From JAAYPI01 sp963668615 (GTDB lineage Bacteria; Bacteroidota; Bacteroidia; Bacteroidales; Paludibacteraceae), in NCBI GenBank assembly GCA_963668615.2, contig CAXXCL010000003.1:372001-436000 (forward strand): a stretch of DNA of 64,000 nucleotides, written 5' to 3'. A model generated the notes under the pieces. It was not told the DNA's origin. It worked only from the letters and a program-made list of their open reading frames with translations, and searched no databases. Positions 53,186-62,224 of the stretch are shown one piece after another. Positions within the stretch are counted from its first letter, which is position 1. Each line of letters opens with the position of its first letter. The position numbers and the translations under genes are program-made.

Positions 53186-53197
53186 AAAAATTCAGGT

Positions 53198-53205
53198 CAA
53201 AGTTA
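53198..53205 (-). promoter_or_regulatory. -7 box of the thiamine unit
   Basis: TAACTTTG on the minus strand, 12 nt before the first riboswitch helix, puts the start point just ahead of the aptamer. No -33 TTG at the right distance. Confidence 0.65.
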
Positions 53206-53280
53206 CACCTTTTATTCAAATATGGGTACATAATATGTAAAAATGTGTGAAAATTACATTTTAGTATGTCATTTTTAATA

Positions 53281-53310
53281 TTGTTTTTTCTTTGTTCTGT
53301 ATTATCTTTG
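53281..53310 (+). promoter_or_regulatory. Promoter of the LuxR-type gene
   Basis: TTG (53281-53283), 19 nt, TATCTTTG (53303-53310), 50 nt before the ATG at 53361. Confidence 0.75.
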
Positions 53311-53360
53311 CTAGCGGTTGTAGGGTATCTGTACAAAACATTCACTAGCTTTTAGACAAG

Positions 53361-54014
53361 ATGCAAAATTTTATTTTAGCAGACAATCAAGACATTACAA
53401 GAGCCGGCTTATATTTATTCATACAAAACAATAAGTTAGCAGAGCACATTGTTGAGGTTCAATGTAAAGATGAGCTGATTAAAAATATGTGTAACACTGA
53501 CGATGTTATTGTTGTCATGGACTATACCCTTTTCGATTTTACGAGTGCGGAAGAGCTATTAATTCTTCATGAACGTTTCTCGAAAACACGTTGGGTTTTA
53601 TTCTCAGATGAATTGAATGCCAGTTTTTTAAAAACAATACTATACGGCAGCGAATCATTTAGCGTAGTAATGAAAGACAGTCCGAAAGACGAAATCATTT
53701 GGGCTTTACATTGTGCATCACGCAAAGAACGTTTTATTTGTAACTTTGCAACAAACTTGGTGCTTTCTGCCGGAAAGATACAAACCGCAACAACTAATGA
53801 ATATTCTTTAACGGAGACAGAAAAGGTTATTTTGAAAGAAATAGCTCTGGGAAAAACCACTAAAGAAATTGCCGCCGAAAAATTTCTTAGTTTTCATACT
53901 ATCAATACTCATCGGAAAAATATTTTTCGGAAAATCAATGTGAATAACGTTCACGAAGCAACAAAATACGCCATGCGAGCAGGAATAATCGATTTGGCAG
54001 AATATTGCATTTAA
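53361..54014 (+). CDS. NarL/LuxR-type response regulator
   Basis: 217 residues. Receiver-like domain 1-125: ILADNQDITRAG, VVMDYTLFDF (phosphoacceptor Asp ~53), LFSDE, VVMKDSP (Lys). One of the two N-terminal acidic residues is Asn, as in related Bacteroidales regulators. C-terminal HTH ~150-215: LTETEKVILKEIALGKTTKEIAAEKFLSFHTINTHRKNIFRKI. No kinase beside it, so its partner is elsewhere. Confidence 0.9.
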   Translation: MQNFILADNQDITRAGLYLFIQNNKLAEHIVEVQCKDELIKNMCNTDDVIVVMDYTLFDFTSAEELLILHERFSKTRWVLFSDELNASFLKTILYGSESFSVVMKDSPKDEIIWALHCASRKERFICNFATNLVLSAGKIQTATTNEYSLTETEKVILKEIALGKTTKEIAAEKFLSFHTINTHRKNIFRKINVNNVHEATKYAMRAGIIDLAEYCI

Positions 54015-54077
54015 AACAAAATGAAGCTCTATTAGAGATGTAGTCTCTAATCTGTTATTAGTTTCTTTGATGAAATA

Positions 54078-55058
54078 TTAAGGAAAAACTCCTGTTTCTA
54101 TTTTTTCTTCTGCCGAAAGTTCATCACAAGTTGTTGTCTGCTTTCGGATTGCATCGAGACAATATGGCGTAACTTGATAGACGTAATAGTTTAGCCAATT
54201 GGAGAATAGTAAGTTGGCATGAGACCTCCAACGAACAAGAGGAGGTTTCGTCGGATCATCATCCAAATAATAATTGCGAGGTATATCAATGGGCAAATTT
54301 TTAGCAACATCTCGTTTATACTCTTTATCTAATGTTTCAGGGGCATATTCGGAATGCCCGGTAATAAAAATTTCTCGACCTTCACGAGCCATGATTGCAT
54401 AAATGCCGGCCTCTTCAGATTCGGACAAAATAGACAATTTAGGTTCTTTTTCAACGTCTTCCCGCTTAATTTCGGTATGCCGACTATGCGGTGCATAAAA
54501 TACATCATCAAAACCTCGGAAAAGAGGGCTCAGTCTATCCAAAACTTGGTGCTGAAAGGCACCAAACATTTTTTTCGGCAAAGAATATTTCGGAATTCCA
54601 TAATAGTGGTACAATGCTGCTTGTGCCGACCAACAGATAAAAAGACTTGAAGTAACGTGGGTTCTTGCCCAATCGAAAACGACAACTATTTCATTCCAAT
54701 AATCCACGTCCTCATACTCCAAATGTTCAACCGGAGCACCTGTGACAATTAATCCATCATAGGTTTGCTCTTTGACATCTTGAAAATCCAAATAAAATTT
54801 TTGAATATGCTCTATTGGTGTGTTTTTGGAAGCATGACTTTTTAACCCTATTAAATCGAGTTCGATTTGCAATGGAGTATTAGATAATACACGTAACAAG
54901 TCCGTTTCGGTAACAATTTTCAATGGCATAAGATTGAGTAAAGCTATACGAAGAGGTCGGATATCTTGCATCAAAGCCTGTGAAGTGCCCATAACAAATA
55001 TATTTTCCTTTTTGAGCAATTCAATTGCAGGCAATTCATCAGAAATATTTACAGGCAT
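54078..55058 (-). CDS. metA: Homoserine O-acyltransferase, MetA type
   Basis: 326 residues: LNLMPLKIVTETDLLRVLSNTPLQIEL, GLIVTGAPVEHLEYEDVDYWNE, SLFICWSAQAALYHYYGIPK (acyl-enzyme Cys), FYAPHSRHTEIKREDV and FITGHSEYAPETLDKEY (His/Glu). MetA proteins transfer acetyl or succinyl to homoserine; the acetyl/succinyl choice is not decided here. Last gene of the sulfur amino-acid block. Confidence 0.93.
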   Translation of the reverse strand: MPVNISDELPAIELLKKENIFVMGTSQALMQDIRPLRIALLNLMPLKIVTETDLLRVLSNTPLQIELDLIGLKSHASKNTPIEHIQKFYLDFQDVKEQTYDGLIVTGAPVEHLEYEDVDYWNEIVVVFDWARTHVTSSLFICWSAQAALYHYYGIPKYSLPKKMFGAFQHQVLDRLSPLFRGFDDVFYAPHSRHTEIKREDVEKEPKLSILSESEEAGIYAIMAREGREIFITGHSEYAPETLDKEYKRDVAKNLPIDIPRNYYLDDDPTKPPLVRWRSHANLLFSNWLNYYVYQVTPYCLDAIRKQTTTCDELSAEEKIETGVFP

Positions 55059-55077
55059 AATCTTAAAAAATTAAAAT

Positions 55078-55836
55078 TTATACTATTTCCCCGAAGAAAT
55101 AATTTATCTGTCGATGCCACCATGGCCAATCATGGACAGATTCTTTTCCCCAAAAATCAAACCAGGCGGGAATCCCTTTTTGATTTAAAACATCTTGCAA
55201 TTTATATGTTTCATCTAACATTTCATTTTCGTAACAACCTTGTCCACAACAAAATATTAATCTACTATGCCGGAATCTATCCATGTAATATACATCGTTG
55301 TTATTTTTCAGATAGTCAATCGGAGAATTAAGGTAAATTTCTGTCGGTCTATAATTTCCAAAAAAATAATCGGTGGAATACACTCCACTCAAACCAATAA
55401 CCGTATCGACAAACCACGGATAACGAAAATAAAAATTTGCAGCATGATAAGCACCCATTGAGCAACCTGTAATGACCAATTTTTGATCATCTCCATTATT
55501 ATTTTGCTTGCTTTTGTAAAGTATAGATGGAATGATTTCTTCGTTAATATAATCGAAATACTGTTCATGCCTTGCCATTTTTCCGATATTGTCCCAATGA
55601 TTGGAAAAAAAAGTTTCCTCGTCAATTCCATCAACAGTCCAAACCTGTATTTTCCCCTCATCTATATACCATTGAAGGGCTAATATCATTCCGGAATCTT
55701 CATATTGATAAAATCTTCCGTTTGATGTTGGAAATACGAGTACCGGTTTCCCTTTGTGTCCGTAAACTTTGTACTCCATTTCTCTGCCAAGTTTATGGCT
55801 AAATTCTTTATGATAAGTCACTTGCATAAATTCCAT
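55078..55836 (-). CDS. COG4947-like esterase, alpha/beta-hydrolase
   Basis: 252 residues: LGREMEYKVYGHKGKPVLVFPTSNGRFYQYEDSG (cap strands typical of this family), LVITGCSMGAYHAANFYFRYP (nucleophile elbow GCSMG), FRHSRLIFCCGQG, and HDWPWWHRQI (catalytic His). Soluble, no signal peptide. Such esterases often lie next to an ATP-grasp gene, as here (6 nt apart); substrate unknown. Confidence 0.8.
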   Translation of the reverse strand: MEFMQVTYHKEFSHKLGREMEYKVYGHKGKPVLVFPTSNGRFYQYEDSGMILALQWYIDEGKIQVWTVDGIDEETFFSNHWDNIGKMARHEQYFDYINEEIIPSILYKSKQNNNGDDQKLVITGCSMGAYHAANFYFRYPWFVDTVIGLSGVYSTDYFFGNYRPTEIYLNSPIDYLKNNNDVYYMDRFRHSRLIFCCGQGCYENEMLDETYKLQDVLNQKGIPAWFDFWGKESVHDWPWWHRQINYFFGEIV

Positions 55837-55842
55837 GTTAAT

Positions 55843-57015
55843 TTATTCCTGCTGAATATAGTCTATTATTTCTTTTACTTCTTCGTATGTTCCAACTCTG
55901 AATTGATAGGCATAATTTCCCATTGCCCGGCTAAACACTTTTTCTATATCGTGATAATAAAGTATTTTGTCGGAATATTTATTTAAAATTTGTTCATGAG
56001 AATATTTGTACTTTTTATGCATCTTTCGACTGGCATAACCTGTAAAATATTTTCCCTTTTGTTGGTCTTCTACATGATTTCGGACTACTAAACTTGCCCA
56101 TTTTTTATAAATATTTACGTCATGAGTATAGTTGATTGCATCAGTCATCCAAGCTCCTGGTGGTCTCATATTCACTTCGAGAGCTACAATTTCCGCATCT
56201 TTTTTCCGTTCAAAAAGTTCGATATGAAAAAATTTTTCACGGACATCAAAAGCCTTTAAAATATTTCTACCTGCAATACGTACTTTTTCTTCTACCTGAG
56301 GTAAACAAATATAATACAGGTGATCATCACTATTTACCACATTCATAATGCTTTGTTCAAAACGATGGCTATTTTCAAAAACCACATTACCATATCGATC
56401 TATCAAACCGTCATAAGTAAGAATTATACCGTCTACAAACTCCTCGATGATAAAATTCACATTGTCTGTTTGCCTATTTGTAAGTATCTTATCCAATTCA
56501 AATTCATTATTAATTTTATAGGTAAAATTTGCACCCGAACCAGAATCAGGCTTTACAACTACCGGATAGCCGACTTTATCAATAAATTCGATGGCATTTT
56601 TTCGGTCAATGTATTTGTGGCATTGCACTGTTTTCACTCCACTTTTTTCAAAAAATGATTTCATTTTCGACTTATGTTTCAGGTTTTGAATAAAGTCAGT
56701 TTTTGTTCCGTAGATATTAAAATCGGTACGAATACGAGCCTCCAATTCCAACCAATATTCATTCAGGGAATCGAAACGGTCAATTTTTCCATATTTATGT
56801 GTAAAATATCCGACAGCTCTTACTATTTCATCATAATTTTCCATGTCACAAACCCTGTAATATTCAGTAAGTGAGGACTTCAACCTATCACTCAACGAAT
56901 CGTATGCCGTATCTCCAATTCCAAGGACATTGGCACCATACTCCTTGAGATAGTAACAAAACTCTGTACTATTTTGAGGAAAATGAGGAGAAAAGAAGAT
57001 AAAATTCATCATCAA
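55843..57015 (-). CDS. ATP-grasp ligase, carbamoyl-phosphate-synthase-like
   Basis: 390 residues (or 388 from ATG 57009). N-terminal pre-grasp domain with FIFFSPHFPQNSTEFCYYLKEYGANVLGIGD; ATP-grasp core with GYPVVVKPDSGSGANFTYKI (nucleotide loop), NFIIEEFVDGIILTYDGLID, and ALEVNMRPPGAWMTD (metal ExN). It should join a carboxylate to an amine or thiol at the cost of ATP; substrates unknown. Followed directly by the esterase, inside a methionine/cysteine gene block. Confidence 0.85.
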   Translation of the reverse strand: MMMNFIFFSPHFPQNSTEFCYYLKEYGANVLGIGDTAYDSLSDRLKSSLTEYYRVCDMENYDEIVRAVGYFTHKYGKIDRFDSLNEYWLELEARIRTDFNIYGTKTDFIQNLKHKSKMKSFFEKSGVKTVQCHKYIDRKNAIEFIDKVGYPVVVKPDSGSGANFTYKINNEFELDKILTNRQTDNVNFIIEEFVDGIILTYDGLIDRYGNVVFENSHRFEQSIMNVVNSDDHLYYICLPQVEEKVRIAGRNILKAFDVREKFFHIELFERKKDAEIVALEVNMRPPGAWMTDAINYTHDVNIYKKWASLVVRNHVEDQQKGKYFTGYASRKMHKKYKYSHEQILNKYSDKILYYHDIEKVFSRAMGNYAYQFRVGTYEEVKEIIDYIQQE

Positions 57016-57033
57016 AATTATTCTAATTGGTTA

Positions 57034-58245
57034 TTAATCTGCTAAAGCTTGTTCCAAATCAGCTATCAAGTCGTCAGCATCTTCCAAGCCTATAGAGAGA
57101 CGAAATATTCCATCTCCCGCATAGGTTTTCCAAGAAGCCAATTGTTGCGGCGTATTAAACTTAAAAGAGGTTTCGAGCAAATCTTTACTATCCATGTAAA
57201 ATATCAAAGACCGATGATGGCCTAACGAAACAGCATAGTGAATGATTTGTAATTTATCGGCAAACACTTTCGCTTGGTTTTTGCCATTATCGACCTGAAA
57301 AGTGATAATGCCGGAAAAATTCTTCATTTGTCGTTTGGCAAGTTCATATTGCGGGTGAGATGGTAAGCCCGGATAAATTACCCTTTTTACCTTAGGATGT
57401 TTTTCCAAGTAATCGGCAACTCTGAGGGCATTTTCCTGATGAATCCTCATACGGATAGGAAAAGTTGCGATTCCCCTTAATATCAACCATGCGTTGAATG
57501 GGCTCAGCACTCCACCAATACGAATAGCTGTTTTTTTGCGTAAAAGAGTTAAATCCGCTTTTGAACCCACAATTACGCCGCCAAGGGCATCTCCATGTCC
57601 GCCCAAATATTTGGTAAGAGAATGAATGACAAAATCAGCTCCCAGCTGCAAAGGTTTGGTAGCAGCAGGTGTAGCAAAAGTTGAATCAACCGCTAATTTT
57701 GCTCCCACACTATGAGCAATATTTGCTGCAGCAGCAATGTCTGTAAGCCTCAAAAGCGGATTGCATGGGGTTTCAATATACACGAGCTTAGTATTAGGCT
57801 TAAGAGCTGCACGTAAGGCTTCCAAATCAGAAGTATTCACTTTAGTAATTTCTATTCCCAATTCAGGAATCATTTCATTGGTGATTTCAGAAAGAGCTGC
57901 ATAGGCTACATCACTTATTACAGCGTGAGAACCGGATTTAAGAAGGTGAAATAATAATGTTGCAATAGCACCCATACCACTGGCAAAGGCTACAGCCGTT
58001 TCAGCTTCTTCCAAGGCAGCCACCTTTTCTTCAAGTTGATGTACTGTAGGATTTCCCCAACGCGAATATACATAGGTATTTTCTTCTCCCAGACCTTCTA
58101 CAGAGAAGGCTGTATCAGCAGTTGTTACAAAAGTTGTGGACATTACCAAATTGGGGGATGATGCGTTAGTAAAAGGATCGGGATATTCTCCCGCATGAAC
58201 AGCTTTTGTTTGGTCTCCAATGGTCGATACAATATTTTTATTCAT
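57034..58245 (-). CDS. Cys/Met-metabolism PLP enzyme (trans-sulfuration family)
   Basis: 403 residues: TKAVHAGEYPDPFTNASSP, YSRWGNPTVHQLEEKVAALEEAE, AFASGMGAIATLLFHLL, YIETPCNPLLRLTDI, DSTFATPAATKPLQLGADFVIHSLTKYLGGHGDALGG (Schiff-base Lys in SLTKY). The middle matches methionine gamma-lyase / O-acylhomoserine sulfhydrylase relatives more than classical MetB. It has its own -7 box, 29 nt upstream. Paralogue of the next gene upstream. Confidence 0.85.
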   Translation of the reverse strand: MNKNIVSTIGDQTKAVHAGEYPDPFTNASSPNLVMSTTFVTTADTAFSVEGLGEENTYVYSRWGNPTVHQLEEKVAALEEAETAVAFASGMGAIATLLFHLLKSGSHAVISDVAYAALSEITNEMIPELGIEITKVNTSDLEALRAALKPNTKLVYIETPCNPLLRLTDIAAAANIAHSVGAKLAVDSTFATPAATKPLQLGADFVIHSLTKYLGGHGDALGGVIVGSKADLTLLRKKTAIRIGGVLSPFNAWLILRGIATFPIRMRIHQENALRVADYLEKHPKVKRVIYPGLPSHPQYELAKRQMKNFSGIITFQVDNGKNQAKVFADKLQIIHYAVSLGHHRSLIFYMDSKDLLETSFKFNTPQQLASWKTYAGDGIFRLSIGLEDADDLIADLEQALAD

Positions 58246-58273
58246 AATTTTCTATTTTAAAAATTTCGTTATA

Positions 58274-58281
58274 CAAAAGTA
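58274..58281 (-). promoter_or_regulatory. Internal -7 box in the sulfur block
   Basis: TACTTTTG on the minus strand, 28 nt before ATG 58245, in a 103-nt gap; suggests a second transcription unit from this PLP gene to metA. -33 element poor. Confidence 0.5.
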
Positions 58282-58348
58282 CCCTTCCTTTTCAAGTCTA
58301 GAAATACCGATTTTACGCTATATTAATACCTTGTTCGTGGTACCCCTT

Positions 58349-59527
58349 TTACAAAGCCTGTTCCAAATCGGCTATTAGGTCCTTGACATCTTCCACTCCT
58401 ACAGAAACACGAATGAGCGTATCCGTAATACCAATTTTGTCACGTACTTCTTTAGCAACGGAAGCGTGCGTCATTAAAGAAGGTAATTCGATAAGCGATT
58501 CAACACCACCCAAGCTTTCTGCCAAAGCAAAAACATGTAGTTTTTCCAAAAACCTTTCTGCATCCGTAATTGTACCTTTTATTTCAAAAGAAAGGACACC
58601 GCCAAATCCACTAGTCTGTGTTTTTGCCAAAGCATACTGCGGATGACTTTTTAAACCGGGATAAATTACCTTATTTAATTTAGGGTGTTTTTCTAAGTAT
58701 AGAGCAATCTCTAAGGCATTCTTTTGATGTTGTTCCAGCCTTAACGCTAAGGTTTTGATGCCACGTAACGTCAAATATGAATCGAAAGGAGCAAGTACTG
58801 CTCCCACTGCATTTTGGTGGTATTGAATACGTTCGTAATATGCTTGATTATTTACCAATACTGCTCCACCCAACACATCACTATGTCCTCCAATGTATTT
58901 GGTAGAACTATGTACGACAATATCTGCTCCCAAATTAAGGGGCTTTTGAAAATAAGGAGAAAGAAAAGTATTGTCCACGACCAAAATCAACCGATGTTTT
59001 TTGGTAATCGTACTAATGGCTTTAATGTCAGAAATTTTCAGCAACGGATTTGAAGGTGTTTCAATCCAAACCAGTTTCGTATTCGGTTGAATGGCTTTTT
59101 CAACAAAAGAAGAATTTGTAGCATCCACATACGAAACTTCAAAACCGAAATCAGAAAACACATGATTAAACAACCGCTTGGTACCGCCATACAAATCATC
59201 AAAAGCAACAATATGATCACCGGGTTTAAGCAACGACAACAGAATGGTAGATTCTGCTGCCAAACCAGAACTGAATGCTAAACCATACTGTGCATTTTCG
59301 AGCGAAGCCAATTTAGTTTCTAACGCTTTACGAGTCGGATTTAGAGAACGTGTATATTCGTATCCTCCTGTTGGTTCTGCCACTTTTTTTCTGGCAAAAG
59401 TTGTAGAAAGATGAATAGGAACTACTACGTCACCCGTTGCTCCCTCCCTAAAATCAGGTTCTTCTCCCGCATGTATAGCCTTTGTTGCAAAGCCGTATGA
59501 AATTTTCTTTTCCATTTTTATCTTCAT
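58349..59527 (-). CDS. Cystathionine gamma-synthase/lyase
   Basis: 392 residues: ATKAIHAGEEPDFREGATGDVVVPIHLSTTF, YEYTRSLNPTRKALETKLASLE, AFSSGLAAESTILLSLLKPGDHIVAFDDLYGGTKRLF, WIETPSNPLLKISDI, DNTFLSPYFQKPLNLGADIVVHSSTKYIGGHSDVLGG (Lys in SSTKY), SLGGVESLIELPSLMTHASV. The pattern is that of MetB / cystathionine gamma-lyase; both reactions are possible. Its ATG overlaps the methyltransferase stop (TAATGA). Confidence 0.9.
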   Translation of the reverse strand: MKIKMEKKISYGFATKAIHAGEEPDFREGATGDVVVPIHLSTTFARKKVAEPTGGYEYTRSLNPTRKALETKLASLENAQYGLAFSSGLAAESTILLSLLKPGDHIVAFDDLYGGTKRLFNHVFSDFGFEVSYVDATNSSFVEKAIQPNTKLVWIETPSNPLLKISDIKAISTITKKHRLILVVDNTFLSPYFQKPLNLGADIVVHSSTKYIGGHSDVLGGAVLVNNQAYYERIQYHQNAVGAVLAPFDSYLTLRGIKTLALRLEQHQKNALEIALYLEKHPKLNKVIYPGLKSHPQYALAKTQTSGFGGVLSFEIKGTITDAERFLEKLHVFALAESLGGVESLIELPSLMTHASVAKEVRDKIGITDTLIRVSVGVEDVKDLIADLEQAL

Positions 59528-60321
59528 TAATTTATTTTCATCAAACTAACCTTAAAACCATTGTATATGGACGGAGAAAGTACTAATAACCTCCATGAGT
59601 GCCAACGATTCTTATGCCTTGACAAGTATGAATAGGTTTCTTGCGTTTTAAACCCATAGTTCCATTGTTCTATCTCGGATATATTATTGTTACCCCACTT
59701 GAATGGTGCACTTTTAATGTCTACACTTTTGTGTTTCTTCGTTTTTACAATAGATTTTGGCATTGTATTAAAAGCAATCAAACTCTTTTTAAAATTTCTG
59801 CCAATTTGACGAAAGACCGATTTAATTTGATTTTCATCCAAGTACATCAAAACACCCTCGACTATGAACAATACATTTTCTTTTTCTTCAATATCATTAA
59901 TCCAAGAAAAATCTAAAACGCTTTTTGCTATCGTATAAGGTTCGCCCCTAAAAAACACATGTCTCAATTTCATAGCCTCTTCTAAGTCAAGCTGGTACCA
60001 TTTTACATTTTGAAACCTAACATGCCTCGTGTCCAATCCTGCCCCCAAATTAACAATAACAGGCTTCGGTGTTTTGTTTATATAATCAGTAACAATATCA
60101 TCCAATATTTCTGTTCTGACAGCAATGGAAATTTGGGTTCTCCAATCCTTCTCCATACTTGTAAAATCATATGCCAATCTGTTTACAATATTTACGGCTG
60201 TATAATCAACAATGATACCATCTTCGAGGGTTTCTTTAGCCTTAAAGTACAAGGGAATAAGAAGCGTTTTTGATACATCTTTTAAAGATGGAACATAATT
60301 ATTTTGAGTTTGTTCTTTCAT
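59527..60321 (-). CDS. LCM-type class I methyltransferase
   Basis: 264 residues from ATG 60321, two nt after the cystathionine beta-synthase stop; a GTG at 60330 would overlap it. Markers: NIVNRLAYDF, VIVNLGAGLDTRHVRF (the GAGLDTR SAM loop of the leucine carboxyl methyltransferase / COG3315 family), VLFIVEGVLMYLDE (EGVLMYL). Probable O- or S-methyltransferase; its place in a cysteine/methionine operon suggests a sulfur metabolite or a link to SAM use. Confidence 0.85.
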   Translation of the reverse strand: MKEQTQNNYVPSLKDVSKTLLIPLYFKAKETLEDGIIVDYTAVNIVNRLAYDFTSMEKDWRTQISIAVRTEILDDIVTDYINKTPKPVIVNLGAGLDTRHVRFQNVKWYQLDLEEAMKLRHVFFRGEPYTIAKSVLDFSWINDIEEKENVLFIVEGVLMYLDENQIKSVFRQIGRNFKKSLIAFNTMPKSIVKTKKHKSVDIKSAPFKWGNNNISEIEQWNYGFKTQETYSYLSRHKNRWHSWRLLVLSPSIYNGFKVSLMKIN

Positions 60322-60323
60322 TG

Positions 60324-61697
60324 TTAGCACTTATTAAATTCTTTATGCAATTGATTTATAAAATCAATGCGGGTAACTAAACCTTGAAATCGACCCTCTT
60401 CATCTTCTACAATTGCAACCAACCCTTTGGCAAGTATTTTTACCAATTCATCTTGATGAGCTTTGTATGAAATTGTAGTTAACTTTTTAGTCATAATTTC
60501 ATCTGCCGTATTTTCCAATTGAAATCCTTTTGAGTAAAGAGCTATCAATAAATCAGATTCATCAATAATTCCGACAACTTTATTTCCATCCAATATTGGA
60601 ATTTGCGAAATATCATACAATTTCATTTTACGATAAACGATATTCAACGAATCTTTGGCAGAAGCAAAAACAATAGCATTATCTTCAAAACGTCTGGAAA
60701 TAAAATCACGCAAATCGCCGTAAATATGACGTTGCGAAATGCCCTGATCAAGTAGCCAATAGTCATTATACATCTTAGAGAGATATTTATTTCCACTATC
60801 ACAAACTAATGTAACAACCCTTTTGGGCGTTGTTTGTTCACGGCAGTACCGAATCGCAGCATTAAGGAGTGTACCGGAAGAAGAACCTGCCAAGATACCT
60901 TCATCCTTCAATAAATCACGAACAGCATCAAAACTTTCCTTATCACTGACTGTATAGGCTTTTTTTGTGAGCGAGAAATCGGCAATTGACGGGATGAAAT
61001 CTTCTCCGATTCCCTCCACTAACCAAGAACCTGCATCAGTTCTTAATTTACCCGTATTGATGTAATCGGCTAAAATAGACCCTTTAGGATCCGCCAAAAT
61101 AAACTCCGTTGATGGTGAAACTTTTTTGAAAAAATGGGTTATTCCGGTAAGAGTTCCGGAAGAACCTACACCGACGACCACAGCATCCACATTATGTTCT
61201 AACTGTTCCCAAATTTCGGGAGCTGTAGACGTTTCGTGTGCTAACGGATTGGCAGGATTTTCAAATTGATTGACATAAAAAGCACCCGTTTCATGGGCTA
61301 TTCGTTGGGCATAATCCTGATAATATTCAGGATGACCCTTCCCAACATCCGAACGAGTAAGTAAAATTTCTACACCAAGTGCACGTAGGTGATTGATTTT
61401 TTCCTGACTCATTTTATCTGGTATTACCAAAATAAGTTTATATCCTTTTAGACGAGAGACTAATGCTAATCCTATCCCTGTATTTCCCGCCGTGGCTTCA
61501 ATAAGTGTATCACCCGGTTTGATTTTGCCTTGCCTTTCAGCTTCAGTAATAAGAGATAAGCCTACTCTGTCTTTGATAGAACCTCCCGGATTTTGATTTT
61601 CCAGTTTCACAAACAAGCGGCAAAGGCCAGTGTCTGTATGTGTTAATTCGACCATAGGTGTATTACCAATTGTGTCGAGAATACTATTTGCTACCAT
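60324..61697 (-). CDS. Cystathionine beta-synthase with CBS pair
   Basis: 457 residues. Residues ~5-315: PLP domain of the cysteine synthase fold with ENQNPGGSIKDRVGLSLI (Schiff-base Lys), ATAGNTGIGLALVSRLKGY (substrate loop) and GVGSSGTLTGI (phosphate loop), DSGNKYLSKMYNDYW. Residues ~335-455: two CBS motifs (SRRFEDNAIVFASAKDSLN..., EIMTKKLTTISY...). Length and CBS pair match eukaryal-type cystathionine beta-synthase, possibly SAM- or AMP-regulated. First gene of the block. Confidence 0.92.
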   Translation of the reverse strand: MVANSILDTIGNTPMVELTHTDTGLCRLFVKLENQNPGGSIKDRVGLSLITEAERQGKIKPGDTLIEATAGNTGIGLALVSRLKGYKLILVIPDKMSQEKINHLRALGVEILLTRSDVGKGHPEYYQDYAQRIAHETGAFYVNQFENPANPLAHETSTAPEIWEQLEHNVDAVVVGVGSSGTLTGITHFFKKVSPSTEFILADPKGSILADYINTGKLRTDAGSWLVEGIGEDFIPSIADFSLTKKAYTVSDKESFDAVRDLLKDEGILAGSSSGTLLNAAIRYCREQTTPKRVVTLVCDSGNKYLSKMYNDYWLLDQGISQRHIYGDLRDFISRRFEDNAIVFASAKDSLNIVYRKMKLYDISQIPILDGNKVVGIIDESDLLIALYSKGFQLENTADEIMTKKLTTISYKAHQDELVKILAKGLVAIVEDEEGRFQGLVTRIDFINQLHKEFNKC

Positions 61698-61777
61698 TTT
61701 TGGTTTTTATATTATTTTATGCTAATTTCTTGATGAAACAACTTTAATCACAGATTTTTCATTAAGAATCCGTGGTA

Positions 61778-61808
61778 CAAAGCTATGTTGTATTCAACCC
61801 AATTTCAA
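61778..61808 (-). promoter_or_regulatory. Promoter of the sulfur amino-acid block
   Basis: Minus strand TTG (61808-61806), 20 nt, TAGCTTTG (61785-61778). The leader of ~75 nt has an 8-bp hairpin (CACGGATT / AATCTGTG, plus 61749-61774) but no known riboswitch pattern and no U-tract. Confidence 0.7.
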
Positions 61809-61862
61809 TACCCTTTATGCGGCATTTATATACCACATTATGGTTACAAGAAAAAGCAAAAA

Positions 61863-62213
61863 TCAGATTATTTTAACAATTCCTTTTTGTTCATTTTTGA
61901 GTAACGTAGTAAAAATATAATTCAATGGATATTTCACTTGAAAACTTTTGATATCTCGTTGGTACAAGTATCGAGAAATTTTCATTCCTATTTTTTGAAC
62001 GAAAATGGCTCTACAATCTTGTAATAAATCCGCCACGCGAACAATTCTTTCTTCCGACTGCTCCGTTTCACCCAAAACAACTTCTACTTCACGCTCTTCA
62101 ATGAAATTGACTTCTTCGTGCGTTATTTCATAAATTAGGAAATTTCTGGCTTGACCGAAATGTTGATTTACGGATTCGCCATCACTACTTGCTATCGCTA
62201 TTTTGTATGACAT
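61863..62213 (-). CDS. NifX/NafY-type iron-molybdenum cofactor-binding protein
   Basis: 116 residues from ATG 62213 (MSYKIAIASSDGESVNQHFGQARNFLIYEI); the longer frame to 62255 overlaps nifB. The DGxxVNxHFG opening and the IRVADLLQDCRAIFVQKIG centre are diagnostic of the NifX/NifB-C-terminal fold that holds FeMo-co precursors. 11 nt after nifB. Homologous to the C-terminal domain of the NifB next to it, so the cell has the domain both fused and free. Confidence 0.88.
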   Translation of the reverse strand: MSYKIAIASSDGESVNQHFGQARNFLIYEITHEEVNFIEEREVEVVLGETEQSEERIVRVADLLQDCRAIFVQKIGMKISRYLYQRDIKSFQVKYPLNYIFTTLLKNEQKGIVKII

Positions 62214-62224
62214 ATCTTTAAAAT

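Noticed and set aside
55756..56874. Several plus-strand ORFs over the ATP-grasp and esterase genes
   Set aside because: All antisense to genes with intact catalytic motifs.
61698..61777. SAM riboswitch or leader peptide in the CBS leader
   Set aside because: Only an 8-bp hairpin and a 4-residue ORF without Met/Cys codons beyond the start; no SAM-motif core and no U-tract.
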